Origin: Spinacia oleracea
Taxonomy: Eukaryota; Streptophyta; Magnoliopsida; Caryophyllales; Amaranthaceae
Reading direction: 5' to 3'
Assembly (NCBI RefSeq): GCF_020520425.1
Contig: NC_079491.1
Coordinates: 4,389,143 to 4,453,142 of the forward strand
DNA: 64,000 nucleotides
Below, piece by piece: positions 24,590 to 35,230 of the stretch. A model generated the notes under the pieces. That model ran no database searches and was not told where the DNA came from. It saw only the letters and a program-made list of their open reading frames with translations. A program made the position numbers and the translations under genes. Position 1 is the stretch's first letter. The number at the start of each line of letters is the position of its first letter.

Positions 24590-24725
24590 GGTCTTCTCGT
24601 TGTCGTCCCGTTATTGCTTTTGGGTCAATTGGAAACAATCTCTCTGCAATAAGGGCTAAGATTGCGTACACCTGACACCCCCTTATACAGCTTCTCGCGG
24701 GAGCCTCTTTGAGGCAATGGGGTAA
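24590..24725. mobile_element. SINE-like remnant (G+C-rich conserved tail segment)
   Basis: TTGGAAACAATCTCTCTGC, GATTGCGTACACCTGACACC and GCGGGAGCCTCTTTGAGGC, then GGGTAATGATAATGATAATG, resemble the body of a widespread plant retroposon (Au-SINE-like wording, from memory). No promoter boxes or flanking duplication were found, so it is partial at best. Confidence 0.35.
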
Positions 24726-27133
24726 TGATAATGATAATGATGAAGTGATGAACGTGTAGCTAGAAGAGAACGTAACTGATAGTTGTGATTTATTTACAAG
24801 AACATATGTTTGTCCATCCTGCTCATTCCTTCGGTTCATGACCTGGAACTAATCTTCACTGTATTTTACCGGGATGAAAATTTTCTGTAACAGTAAGTTT
24901 GGTGCTTAAAAAGTTTGGTGTGGTGTATTATATTTATAGTCTTCGCCCATGTCTGGCTTATTCAGCCTCTTTGTAAGGATTAAAGAATCCTCTCCATTTT
25001 GTTGTTCATATTAATTATTACGGAGTAGACCAGGTAGAAAAATCAGACCATATTAGACCAAATCAGGCGGAGTTTGATTCATGAGAATACTGAGCTTTCA
25101 CTTCTTTCCTTTTCGGGTTGCATTAATTTCTAATTTGCTTTTTATAGTATGAAATTGTTATGTGCTTTAACTGTACCATTTCTCAAGAATTGGGAATAGA
25201 GGTTTCAAAAGTTCTGTCATTTTGTTGTTAGTCAATCCGTGGACTATGGATTGGACAATGGTGCACGATGAGCGTGGTGCACCAAAAGAACATATGTGCA
25301 TAAGCAAAAGAACATGACACTGTGACAAAAAGAACATGCGCCATACAATATGATATTTACTTTATTGTTATAAATGAATAATAATATTATTTCACTTTTT
25401 CATTAAAGTATAAATAATAAATATACTCATGTTCTTTTCATGTAAGCTTGTTTTTTAAGTTATGTACTAGTGTATTAAAGGTATCCCATATTCAATATGC
25501 ATCATGATCCATCATCTAAATTGCGGTTTGTTAGTTATTCATTTCCAAAACGGCAAAACCCTCACCCCCTAGGGTTGTTAATTTGTTCATTGTTCCTGGT
25601 AACAAACAAACTATGTTGTAGATTGAAGTTGTTCTGCTAGTAGTTTTTAATTATGGGTCACTAGTTGTTTTGCATGTGAATGGTTCTTGTATAATACCAA
25701 ATGATTCGGACATTTCTTAGTTTGGACAATTTTAATTAAAATTGTGGTGTGAATCTGTGATGGGGACATGGATGCTATAACTTCTTTTTCAGCCTATGTT
25801 GACATATTTGTTGTTTTATGCAAAGTTATGAGCCTGATTTGACCCGTTTATAAGGATTTATTTGAGGGGAGTCCGAGTCCCACGAGGGGTCACATCACAC
25901 ATGAGGTATAACCGTATAAGTGTATAACCGTATAAGTGTATAACCATACATGGTCCGTGTTATTTCATCTGTTTATAAGGATTTCATCGTGATTTTACGT
26001 AATTATGGAATACTCTTTATATAGTAGTTTTCTCTTTTTTGTCCTCGATTCGCCAATATTGTTGAAAATTCCAGCTTAACCTAAATTTAGTTTTAGAAAT
26101 TTACTCCCCTCAAATATGGATTTATTAGAGGGGAGTCCGAGTCCCAAGTCCCATGATTGGTCGCATCACATATGACTATATGAGTATAACCATATATGCT
26201 CTGTGTTATTTCATCTGTCCCTAAAGATTTCATCGTGGTTGAAATACATAATGCTTTTCACCGTCACTATTATTGAAAAATCGAGATTAACCTAATGTAA
26301 TTTTAGAAAAATTGTCTCTTACTTTATAGTCTACATATATGATTATTTCGGATAGAGGTAGATTGGGTTGTTAATGGTGATTTAGGACTTTAGGTGAGTA
26401 CAAAATGTTGCTTTTGTTAGACAATCATGCAAACTTGCATTTGTATATGTGAGTAAGCACTAACTAAATTTTCATACTAAACGGGGCACTAATTGAAAGT
26501 TTAGAGAGATAATATAGATTTTGTGTGATTACAAAGTGCAAATGAAAGGGACATATTTTTTTTAGCTTAGTGTGAACCTTTAAGTGGATATACATTGCTT
26601 TTCTGGAGTAACTTTCAAACAAGTGTTATCGTGGTCCTTTAAATTAACCTTTTCGAAAAGCTTTTCTGAAGTAATTCTTAGTAAAGTTTGTCATGTATTC
26701 AACTTAGCTATGAAATTTATTTATTTTTGATAATTAATGAATATATATCGTTGTAATTTCAGTGGAAAAATTCAGTGGGAAATATTCTCCATACAAAACA
26801 AATTTTACCTATGCCAAAAAAAAAAAAAAAAGTTAAGGAAAACATAATTCTTTTGTTTGTTCTTACTTACAAGAAAATAGTATTTTTCGTCAAATCAAAT
26901 GGAACATCAATGACTCTGAAATATCAAGAATTAAGGAGAAAATATATTTCAATCTTATAAACCTTAAATGAGCTCTGAAATTGGGCATTAGTTTAACTGT
27001 ATTCTTATCAATTGTTTTACTAACTTTCGAATTGAGATTTATTTTAGACCTAGAACAATCCCAACAATTCCACCTTACCTTGAGATTTGTTGAAAAAAAA
27101 TCAATTTCAATTCGATTGTTGTGTTTTATCTCA

Positions 27134-27546
27134 ATTAGAGTTGGGCAAGTGTCGGACCGTGTAAGCTCACTTGCCTTGTGCCTGAAATGGGAGAAGGAAA
27201 AATTGTGTTTGTCAGACTCATGCCTCTTCCATAAATGAGGGTCACGCATAACCCAACCCAAATGTCATGCCTTGCAGAACGGGGCGTGCCCTGCGAATGG
27301 GCCTCTTACTCATTTTAGTATTTTTTTGTTGCTTGGTTAAAAATAAGTGTGTCTACGTGCGAGATGGCCCTTCCTGCTTGTATAAGGCTCGAACCAAATT
27401 TCTAAAACGATGACCATGAGTCCAAGGCCCATTGTCATACCCCTCGTGCCATGTTGGGCTTACAACGGGCTCATACATGTCTAACCACTTTTATGTCGGG
27501 CTCATACATCTCGTGTGTCGGGTCTGGCCCTAATCCCAACTCTAAT
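27134..27546. mobile_element. 413-bp element with perfect 12-bp terminal inverted repeats
   Basis: It begins ATTAGAGTTGGG and ends CCCAACTCTAAT, exact reverse complements. The interior is non-coding, with GGGCTCATAC-type words on both halves. The flanks ATCTCA and CTCTAT give no clear target duplication. A diverged copy lies at about 32134-32690 in the second duplicon. Probably a hAT-type MITE; family uncertain. Confidence 0.55.
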
Positions 27547-30228
27547 CTCTATGGAAATATCGATGGGGAGGAATTCGGATAACATGGTCCTTGTTCGAAT
27601 CAAAATATGTCATGTAACTTCCAAAAACTTACTATCTTTTTCTAATGGGTTTTTCTAGCTACGTCCCAAAGGACTTTGTATGTCGTTTGAAGGTGGATAT
27701 GACTTTGCAAATGAGTAACTTAACAAATTACGAGTAAAAGTGTAGGTCCATAATAAAAACTATGAGTATTCTTTATTCAGACAGTCTCCTATTAGATCGA
27801 CGGACACTTATTTAACTTTCGGGTTATGCTCATTTATACTCCGCATGTTAGATGGGCAGGAGGTAAGTGACGTGACATGTGATCTGACAGTTAACTAATG
27901 GTGATTTCGTTTCAAGTTCGGATGTGAGTCTTTAGATGAGTTTCATATAAGACTCTTGCAATAAAGTATGGAGAAACTCAACGAAGTCTGGAAGTGGGTT
28001 TGTAAATTATAAACTCCACCAGATCAAGACTCTTTTAGTGGGCCTATTCAAGTAGATTTATCAAAAAAGATATTAGTACACAACTTAAGTGAATATGGAA
28101 TGGGATTAAAGTGTAAAATATGAAGAGTTTTGTGTAATTCTGAATTTAAAAAATAGATTAAAATTAGTGAAAATTTGTAGTTTACGTACGTAGTATTATT
28201 CATTTTTAATTGACCACTTTGAACTAATTGTGTCTTATACAAATTCAAAATTTTACTACGTCGTAACAAAATATTAGTTCAATAAAAATATTTGCTATTT
28301 ATAATATTATTTACGAGCAATTATAATACTCCGTAAACAAATTTTTAGTTCATATGTGCGTTACACGAGCCCTAAGCTAGCTATTTATATGTTTAAGCCG
28401 TTTCACCGTATTTACAATTTTGAAATTTGAAGTTTTCGCGTATCTCCGTTTCCGTTTTCCGTTTCTATGCAACCTAGATCACAGTTTTGGAGCGGGTTTG
28501 GTGGAATCTGCCAGCGTCCGTTTCCAAAGATAGGTGGTGGAGATTATGATGAGCCCGAAGATTATGATGATTATGATATATTCAATTGATTCTGGTTAAT
28601 CAACTTAGTCATCAACAACAAACTTGAGCATTCGCCAGCTGATTAACTTGCTCTCCGTTCTGCTCATTCCTTCAGTTCATGACCTAGAAACAATTGACTC
28701 TTCTATATTTACAAGCATGAAATTTTGTTGTATTATATTCGTAGTGTCTTCTCGCCTTTCTATCTCAGACTTCAGACTTTTTTAAAGATCAGAGAATGCC
28801 CTTCATTTTGTTGTCCATATAAGTGCAATAATAGAGTATGATTTTTGAGAATACCGATCTTTCACTTTTTTCCATTTCTGGTTGCATTGATCTTAAGTTT
28901 GCTCTTTATAGTATGAAATTGTTATCTGCTTTAACTGTGCCTTTTCTCAAGAATTGGCAACAGTATGAAATTTTGATTGTTGAATTATGTGTTTTTCTTC
29001 ATTGACCTTCATTACCATTGGCAACATGTGTTTAAACGTAACTGATAGTAGTGATTTATTTACAAGAACATCTGTGAATATGAAATGGGATTAAAGTGTA
29101 AAATATGAAGAGTTTTGTGTAATTCTGAATTTAAAAAATAGATTAAAATTAGTGAAAATTTGTAGTTTACGTACGTAGTATAATTCATGTTTAATTGACC
29201 ACTTTGAACTAATTGTGTCTTATACAAATTTAAAAATTTTACTACGTCGTAACAAAATATTAGTTCATTAAAAATATTTCCTATTTATAATATTATTTAC
29301 GAGCCATTATAATACTCCGTAAACAAATTTTAATTTCATATGTGCGTTATACGAGTCCTAAGCTAGCTATTTATATATTTAAGCCGTTTCACCGTACGTA
29401 TTTACATTTTTGAAATTTGAAGTTTCCCCCCGTATCTCCGTATTTACATCTGTGTCTGTCCACCCTGCTTCAGTTCATGACCTAGAACCAATCGACTCCT
29501 GTATTTTACCAGGATGATATTTTTCTGTAACAGTAAATGTGGTGCTTATAAAGTTTGGTGTGGTGTATTATATTTGTAGTCTTCTCCCCTATCTGGCTCA
29601 ATATTCAGCCTTTTTGTAGGACAGTGAATGTTCTCCATTTTGCTCTCCATATAAGGCTCTGTTTTTCTCACTTTATTCTTATTGCTTATTAATTATTATA
29701 GATTAGATTAGACCAGAAAAATTAGACTATACCAGATCAATTCTGGCGGAGTATGATTCATGAGAATATCGAGCTTTTACTTCTTTCCATTTCTGGTTGC
29801 ATTGATATTTAATTTGCTTTTTATAGTGTGAAATTGTTATATGCTTTAACTGTACCATTTCTAAATAATTGAGAACAAAGTTTCAAAAGATCTGTCATTT
29901 TGTTGGTTGTCAATTTGTGGACTATGGACAATAGTGCACGATGAGCATAGTGCACCAAAAAAACACGTGTATAAGCAAAAAAACATAACACAACGACAAA
30001 AAGAACATGCGATATAACATTTAGTTATAAAAAATAATAATATTATTTCACTTTTTCATTAAGAGTATAAATAATAAATATATTCATGTTATTTCATATA
30101 AACAAATGTTCTTTTAGTTATGTACTAGTGTATTTAAGGTGTATAATATTCACTGTGTACCATGTTCTAACATCTAAATTGCGATTGTTAGTTGTTCATT
30201 TCCAAAATGCAGTATCCCTCACCCCTAT

Positions 30229-30695
30229 GTAAGGATGGGCATGGGCGGGTCCAGTTAGACCCAGACCCATATTTTTTACGTGGATCCAATGGGTCTGGTG
30301 AGTCTTGAGTCTAAATTGGGTCCGAAATGGGTCTTAATATTTTATTAATTTAAACCTTTTTTGTCACTAAATTTATTTCTAGGCTATTAGTTTGACCATC
30401 ATTTTTCAAAACATTCGTGTATAAAATATCATAAGTTATTATATATTACTTTCCGTACAATCTAATGTTAAAAATATGCCTAAAAATGTTAAATTAATAA
30501 ATTTTGTTATTGAATGGGTACATAGGTCGGATATGGACCGGGTTTTGGTTCAAAAATATAAGACCCCACACTCGTTATAACAAGTGGACCCAGATCTTCC
30601 CATATCCAATGGGTCTAACAAATTGGACCCAAATCTTGGAAAATGGGGCGGATTCAATAGGGTATGTGTCGGGTCCTAGACCCATGCCCATCCCT
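30229..30695. mobile_element. hAT-like MITE with 7-bp target duplication, absent from the other duplicon
   Basis: The ends AAGGATGGGCATGGGCGGGTC and GACCCATGCCCATCCCT are inverted repeats. ACCCCTA flanks both sides (30221-30227 and 30696-30702), and the matching site in copy 1 (near 25563) reads straight through CACCCCCTAGGG, so it is an empty site. GGGTCT-type words fill the interior. No coding capacity. Confidence 0.7.
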
Positions 30696-31190
30696 ACCCC
30701 TAGGGTTGTTAATTTGTTCATTGTTCCTGATAACAAACAAGCTATGTTGTAGATTGAAGTTGTTCTGCTAGTAGTTTTTAATTATGGGTCAGTAGCTGTT
30801 TTGCATGTGAATGGTTCTTGTACAACACCAAATGATTGGGACATTTCTTAGTTTGGACAATTTTAATTAAAATTGTGGTGTGAATCTGTGATGGGGACAT
30901 AGATGTTATAACTTCATTTCAAGGCTGTGTTGACATATTTGTTGTTTTATGCCTCTATTTGAAGTATAAAGTTATGAGCTTGATTTGACCCGTTTATAAG
31001 GATTTATTTGAGGGGAGTCCGAGTCCCACGAGAGGTCGCATCACACATGAGGTATAAGTGTATAACCATATATGGTCCGTGTTATTTCATCTGTTTATAA
31101 GGATTTCACCACGATTTTACATAATTATGGAATACTCTTTATATAGTAATTTTCACTTTTTTTGCCCTCGATCCACCAATATTGTTGAAA

Positions 31191-31615
31191 ATTCCAACTT
31201 AACCTAATTTAATTTTAGAAATTTACTCCCCTCGAATATGGATTTACTAGTCTTATATGCACGCGATGCGTGCGAATATAAGAAAGTAGATTGGTTCAAC
31301 ATGTAAAAATTTATAAAACGCCTTAGACTTTTCTTTTGTTCAACACCCTATAAAGAGGCATTTTTTACGCCCAATTTTGACTTGAACGTTCTCTATTCCG
31401 TTCTTAGAATCAGACATTGAAGGAGTAGACAACAATTACCATATTTAATATTTCTCTTTGGTTTTATAGTAGAGGATTGTTAAATTATAATAGACAATCG
31501 TTTTATATTATTTCTTTCTTTTTAAAAAAGCTAAAATAAATAAACAACCCATTAAAAAAATTCCAACTTAACCTAATTTAATTTTAGAAATTTACTCCCC
31601 TCGAATATGGATTTA
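31191..31615. repeat. 56-bp perfect direct repeats flanking a 313-bp insertion
   Basis: The segment 31191-31246 is repeated without a mismatch at 31560-31615. Between them is sequence absent from copy 1, opening CTAGTCTTATATGCACGCGA and the hairpin GCACGCGATGCGTGC. The direct repeat is much longer than a transposon target duplication. Confidence 0.75.
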
Positions 31616-32334
31616 TTAGAGGGGAGTCCAAGTCCCACGATTGGTCGCATCACATGTGAGTATAACCATATATGGTCTGGGTTATTTCATCTGATCCTAA
31701 AATTCTTAGTAAAGTTTGTCATGTATTCAACTTAGCTATGAATTTTTCTTATTTGATAATTAATGAATATATATTGTTGTAGTTTCAGCGAAAAAGATCA
31801 GTGGAAAATATTTCTCCATAAAAAACAATTTTTAAGGAAAATATGATTCTTTTGCTTTTTAACTTGCAAGAAAATATATAGTATGTTAAAGTCAAATGGA
31901 ACATCAACGGCTCTTAATATCAAGATTAAGGGGGGAAATAAACCTTAAATGAGCTCTGAAATTGGGCATTAGTTTTAAGTGTATTCATATCAATTGTTTT
32001 GCTGACTTTCAAATTGAGATTGATTTTAGACCTAGAACAATCACAACAATTCTTCCTTACCTTGAGATTTGTTGCAAAAGAAAATCAATTTCTAATGTCG
32101 TATGAGAAGATTAAAGTTTGATTGTTGTGCTTTATCTCAATTAGAGTAGGCACGTGTGGGGCCATGTAAGCTCACGTGTCTCGTGCCTGAAATGGGACAA
32201 GGAAAAGTTGTGTCGGTTAGACATGTGCACCTCTTCTATAAATGAGGGTCATGTATAGCCCAACCCAAGGGGCATGCCTTGCAAGCCGGGGAATTAATTT
32301 TATCATTTATTTGTTAATTGGTTAAAAATATTAA

Positions 32335-32650
32335 GCGTGTCTACTTGTGAGTTGGCCCTTTGTACTCATATAGGGCTCGTGCCAAATTTCTAAAACAACG
32401 TACATTGACATACTTCTCATATCATGTTAGGCTTATAACGGGCACATACCCGCCTGACCATTTTTAAGTCGGGCTCATTGTTTTATCAAAAAAATAAAAA
32501 TAAAATAAGCATGTCTACGTGCGAGGTGGCCCTTCGTACTCGTATAGGGCTCGTGTCAAATTTCTAAAACAATGTCCATTGGCATACTTCTCGTGCCATG
32601 TTGGGCTTATAACGGGCTCATACCCGTTTGACTATTTTTAAATCGGGCTC
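32335..32650. repeat. ~170-bp tandem duplication inside the second copy of the 12-bp-TIR element
   Basis: ATAGGGCTCGTG, CAAATTTCTAAAACAA, GGCTTATAACGGGC and TCGGGCTCAT recur in order at about 32340-32480 and 32512-32650. Copy 1 of the element (27134-27546) has the unit once. Confidence 0.7.
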
Positions 32651-32965
32651 ATACAGCTAGCTCTTGTATCGCTCTGAATCTCTATGGATACATCGATAGG
32701 GAGGAATTCGGATAACATGGTCCTTGTTCGAATCAAAATATGTCATGTAACTTCCAAAAACTTACTATCTTTTTCTAATGGATTTTTCTAGCTACGTCCC
32801 AAAGGACTATGTATGTCGTTTTGATCATATGAAATGCTTAGTATATTCACATTTAACTTCTTTTTAGTAGCTTTTATGATACATTATTTGATAAGAAAAA
32901 ATTGAGTACTCTCCTTATTTGATAAGAAAAAATTGAGTAACTCTTTATATGTTCGAACTAAAGGT

Positions 32966-33367
32966 AGGGCGTGTTCGGCGGTAGCGTTTGAGGTAACGGG
33001 TAGCGTTTTGACCTAGTCAAGACGTTACTTGTAAAATTTGTAAGTGTTTGGTAAAGTAGCGATTTAGGTAGTGGTTAGCGGTTGAGGTAGCGGTTGGGTA
33101 GCTTTTGTCAAACGTTAAAATTAGTAGCGTTTAAGGTAGCGGGTAGCGTTTGACAAATTTATAATAAAGTTTTAAATAATATTCTTGCTTTTATTTTTAT
33201 TTTTATAATATCAACCGCTACTTTTACCGAACACTCATATTAGTTACCGCTACTTTGACAGCTAACCGTTACCCGCTACTATTCACCGCTACTTGCTACT
33301 TTAACCGCTACCCGCTACTCAACCGCTAACCGTTACCCGCTACCGCTAATTTTGCCGAACATGGCCG
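32966..33367. mobile_element. ~400-bp palindromic MITE rich in GGTAGCGG / CCGCTACC
   Basis: The ends GGGCGTGTTCGGC and GCCGAACATGGCC form an imperfect TIR. The interior repeats GTAGCGGTTGAGGTAGCGGT on the left and CCGCTACCCGCTACTCAACC on the right, so the whole element can fold back. Possible 3-bp GTA flanks. Non-coding. Confidence 0.65.
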
Positions 33368-33651
33368 TAATAAGGTTGACAAAACTTATACTATACGGAG
33401 TATAATACGTATGTACTGTATAAAACATATGTGATATATATATGATCATACGGTATTCTCCTTTTTTCAGCTTGATAAAGTGATAGTATAATTGTTTAAA
33501 CTACCTTACAATCATAATTTAGGAAACCCTTCTCGTAAGAGGAATAACTTTTAATCAGTTGAAATACTAACGAGTGTGATTTAATTTATAAAATGATGGG
33601 GCCATATAAAGATAGAAAATGGGTGAAACATGGTTAGTAAGTGTAATGAGT

Positions 33652-33777
33652 GAACCAATGATGTCTTGGCTTAGTGGTTAATTCTGAGGGCCTGTGTACA
33701 ATAGGTCTCAGGTTCGAATCCCCCGCCCCCATTTGTAATTTATATTGCCCTTGTGGCTCATTCGCATCAAAAAAAAA
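33652..33777 (+). mobile_element. tRNA-derived SINE, intact, with 16-bp target-site duplication
   Basis: The 126-bp body has a perfect RNA polymerase III A box TGGCTTAGTGG (33667-33677) and B box GGTTCGAATCC (33711-33721), 33 bases apart, and ends in a poly-A tail. AGTAAGTGTAATGAGT is duplicated exactly on both sides (33636-33651 and 33778-33793). These are the marks of recent retroposition of a tRNA-type SINE. It lies inside the 1.9-kb segment found only in duplicon copy 2. Confidence 0.88.
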
Positions 33778-35230
33778 AGTAAGTGTAATGAGTTTCACTT
33801 TCCAAAATAATTGGTTTTTCTTTAGCCTACTTTTAAATCTCCAAAATAATATTTGTATGTCAAGAATCAACATATGTCATGAAAGTGATGAGACATTCAA
33901 ACCACAAAATCAATAAATATACCTCTATTCTTTATTTTCATTTGTTCTTTTGGGGTTTTGAAGGGCTTATTAGATTCATCATAACAATAAGTAACAACCC
34001 AATGAATCAATTTTGAATATTTGTTTAAAATATTAATTTTTTATTCATGTTAATGTAAATTAATAAACATATACCCCGTATCATTTTAAAACAGGGAACT
34101 GTTTACAGATATTAGAGTTGTGTATAAGATGATAAAAGAAAATGAACTATATTAAACACAATCAAACATTTAGTAGTAACAAAGATCAACGATTGACTTG
34201 TCATAATACAGTCCTATTTAATTCCAATCTAAGACGAGGATTTACACCGTACAACTGATTGTACAAAATCCAACCACATAAAATAACATGTGTTGTACCC
34301 TGTTTATAATACAGCCGATTGTACATAGAAAATTGTTATTAAATTATGTATTAAATGTTAAATTACACCTAGACCTAATATTATATATACGTAACTACAT
34401 ATCTATTATATTCTATTCTATTCTATAATATCAATACTCAAATATGACAAATCATTATTAAAAAAAATGAAGCTTTTGATTAATTTTATAGTACGGAGTA
34501 TATAATAAGTCACAAAGTCGGTGAAGTAGACAATTCGAGCAAATTATTAAAAGTACAATGTAGAACTACTTTAATTTGCATGGTCATATATATAGATTTT
34601 AGTACGTAAGAAAGTGGTGGTGAATTGAGTATGGTACAATTTACACCTTCCTTAGCTTTGTTGTTTTATGTAAACATGCTCCAGGTGCTACAAAAACTGA
34701 CGTTCATTTGAAGGTGGATATGACTTTGCAAATGAGTAACTTAACAAATTACTGAGTACAAGTACGTGTTGGTCCCATAATAAAAACTATGAGTACTTTT
34801 TATTCAGACAGTTTCCTATTAGATCGGTTGATCCTTATTTAATTTTCAGATTATGCTAAATTATATGATAAATAGGTAGGAGGTAAGTGACGTGACATGT
34901 GATCTGACAGTTAACTAATGGTGGTTTCATTCCAAATCCGAAGGTGAGTCTTTAGATGAGTTTCATATAAGACTCTTACGATAAAATATGGAGAAACTAA
35001 ATGCAGTATGGAGGTGGGTTTGTAAATTACAAACTCCACACGTTCAAGACTCTTTTAGTGGGTTTATTCGAGTAAATTTATCTAAAAAGGATAATATTAC
35101 ACATTTCTTTTGGAACTTAAGTGAATATGGCATGCGGTTAAAGTGTAAAATATGAAGAATTTTGTGTAACTCTGAATTTAAAAAATAGATAAAAATTAAT
35201 GAAAAATTGATATATATGACGAGGTTAGAG

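Larger units (their letters stand above)
24140..28440. repeat. Segmental duplication, copy 1
   Basis: Non-coding block that reappears in the same order and orientation at 28655-35230. Landmarks: 24140 with 28660 (TTCAGTTCATGACCT), 24815 with 29463, 25255 with 29934 (GTGCACGATGAGC), 25600 with 30720 (TTGTTCATTGTTCCTG), 27567 with 32697 (AGGAATTCGGATAACATGG) and 27690 with 34705 (GAAGGTGGATATGACTTTGC). The TTCATGACCT module occurs four times, so smaller tandem steps preceded or followed the large one. Confidence 0.85.
32822..34706. other. 1.9-kb segment present in copy 2 only
   Basis: In copy 1 GTATGTCGTTT runs directly into GAAGGTGG (27685-27700). In copy 2 these words are separated by about 1885 bp, which holds a TIR element (32966-33367) and a SINE (33652-33777). 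It is an insertion here or a deletion in copy 1; no clear terminal repeats or target duplication were found. Confidence 0.6.
28655..35230. repeat. Segmental duplication, copy 2 (expanded by insertions)
   Basis: Colinear with 24140-28300 but longer. Extra sequence at 30229-30695, 31247-31559 and 32822-34706, plus an internal duplication at 32335-32650, accounts for most of the difference. A separate copy of the 28087-28400 module lies at 29074-29400 and a third at 35120-35210. No genes. Confidence 0.85.

Noticed and set aside
24486-24839. 117-codon minus-strand frame (MNRRNEQDGQTYVLV...)
   Set aside because: It runs across a SINE-like remnant and duplicated non-coding sequence; no protein family features.
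33634-33916. Overlapping open frames on both strands at 33.6-33.9 kb
   Set aside because: They cover the SINE body and its flanks; the tRNA-type boxes and target duplication explain the sequence better.
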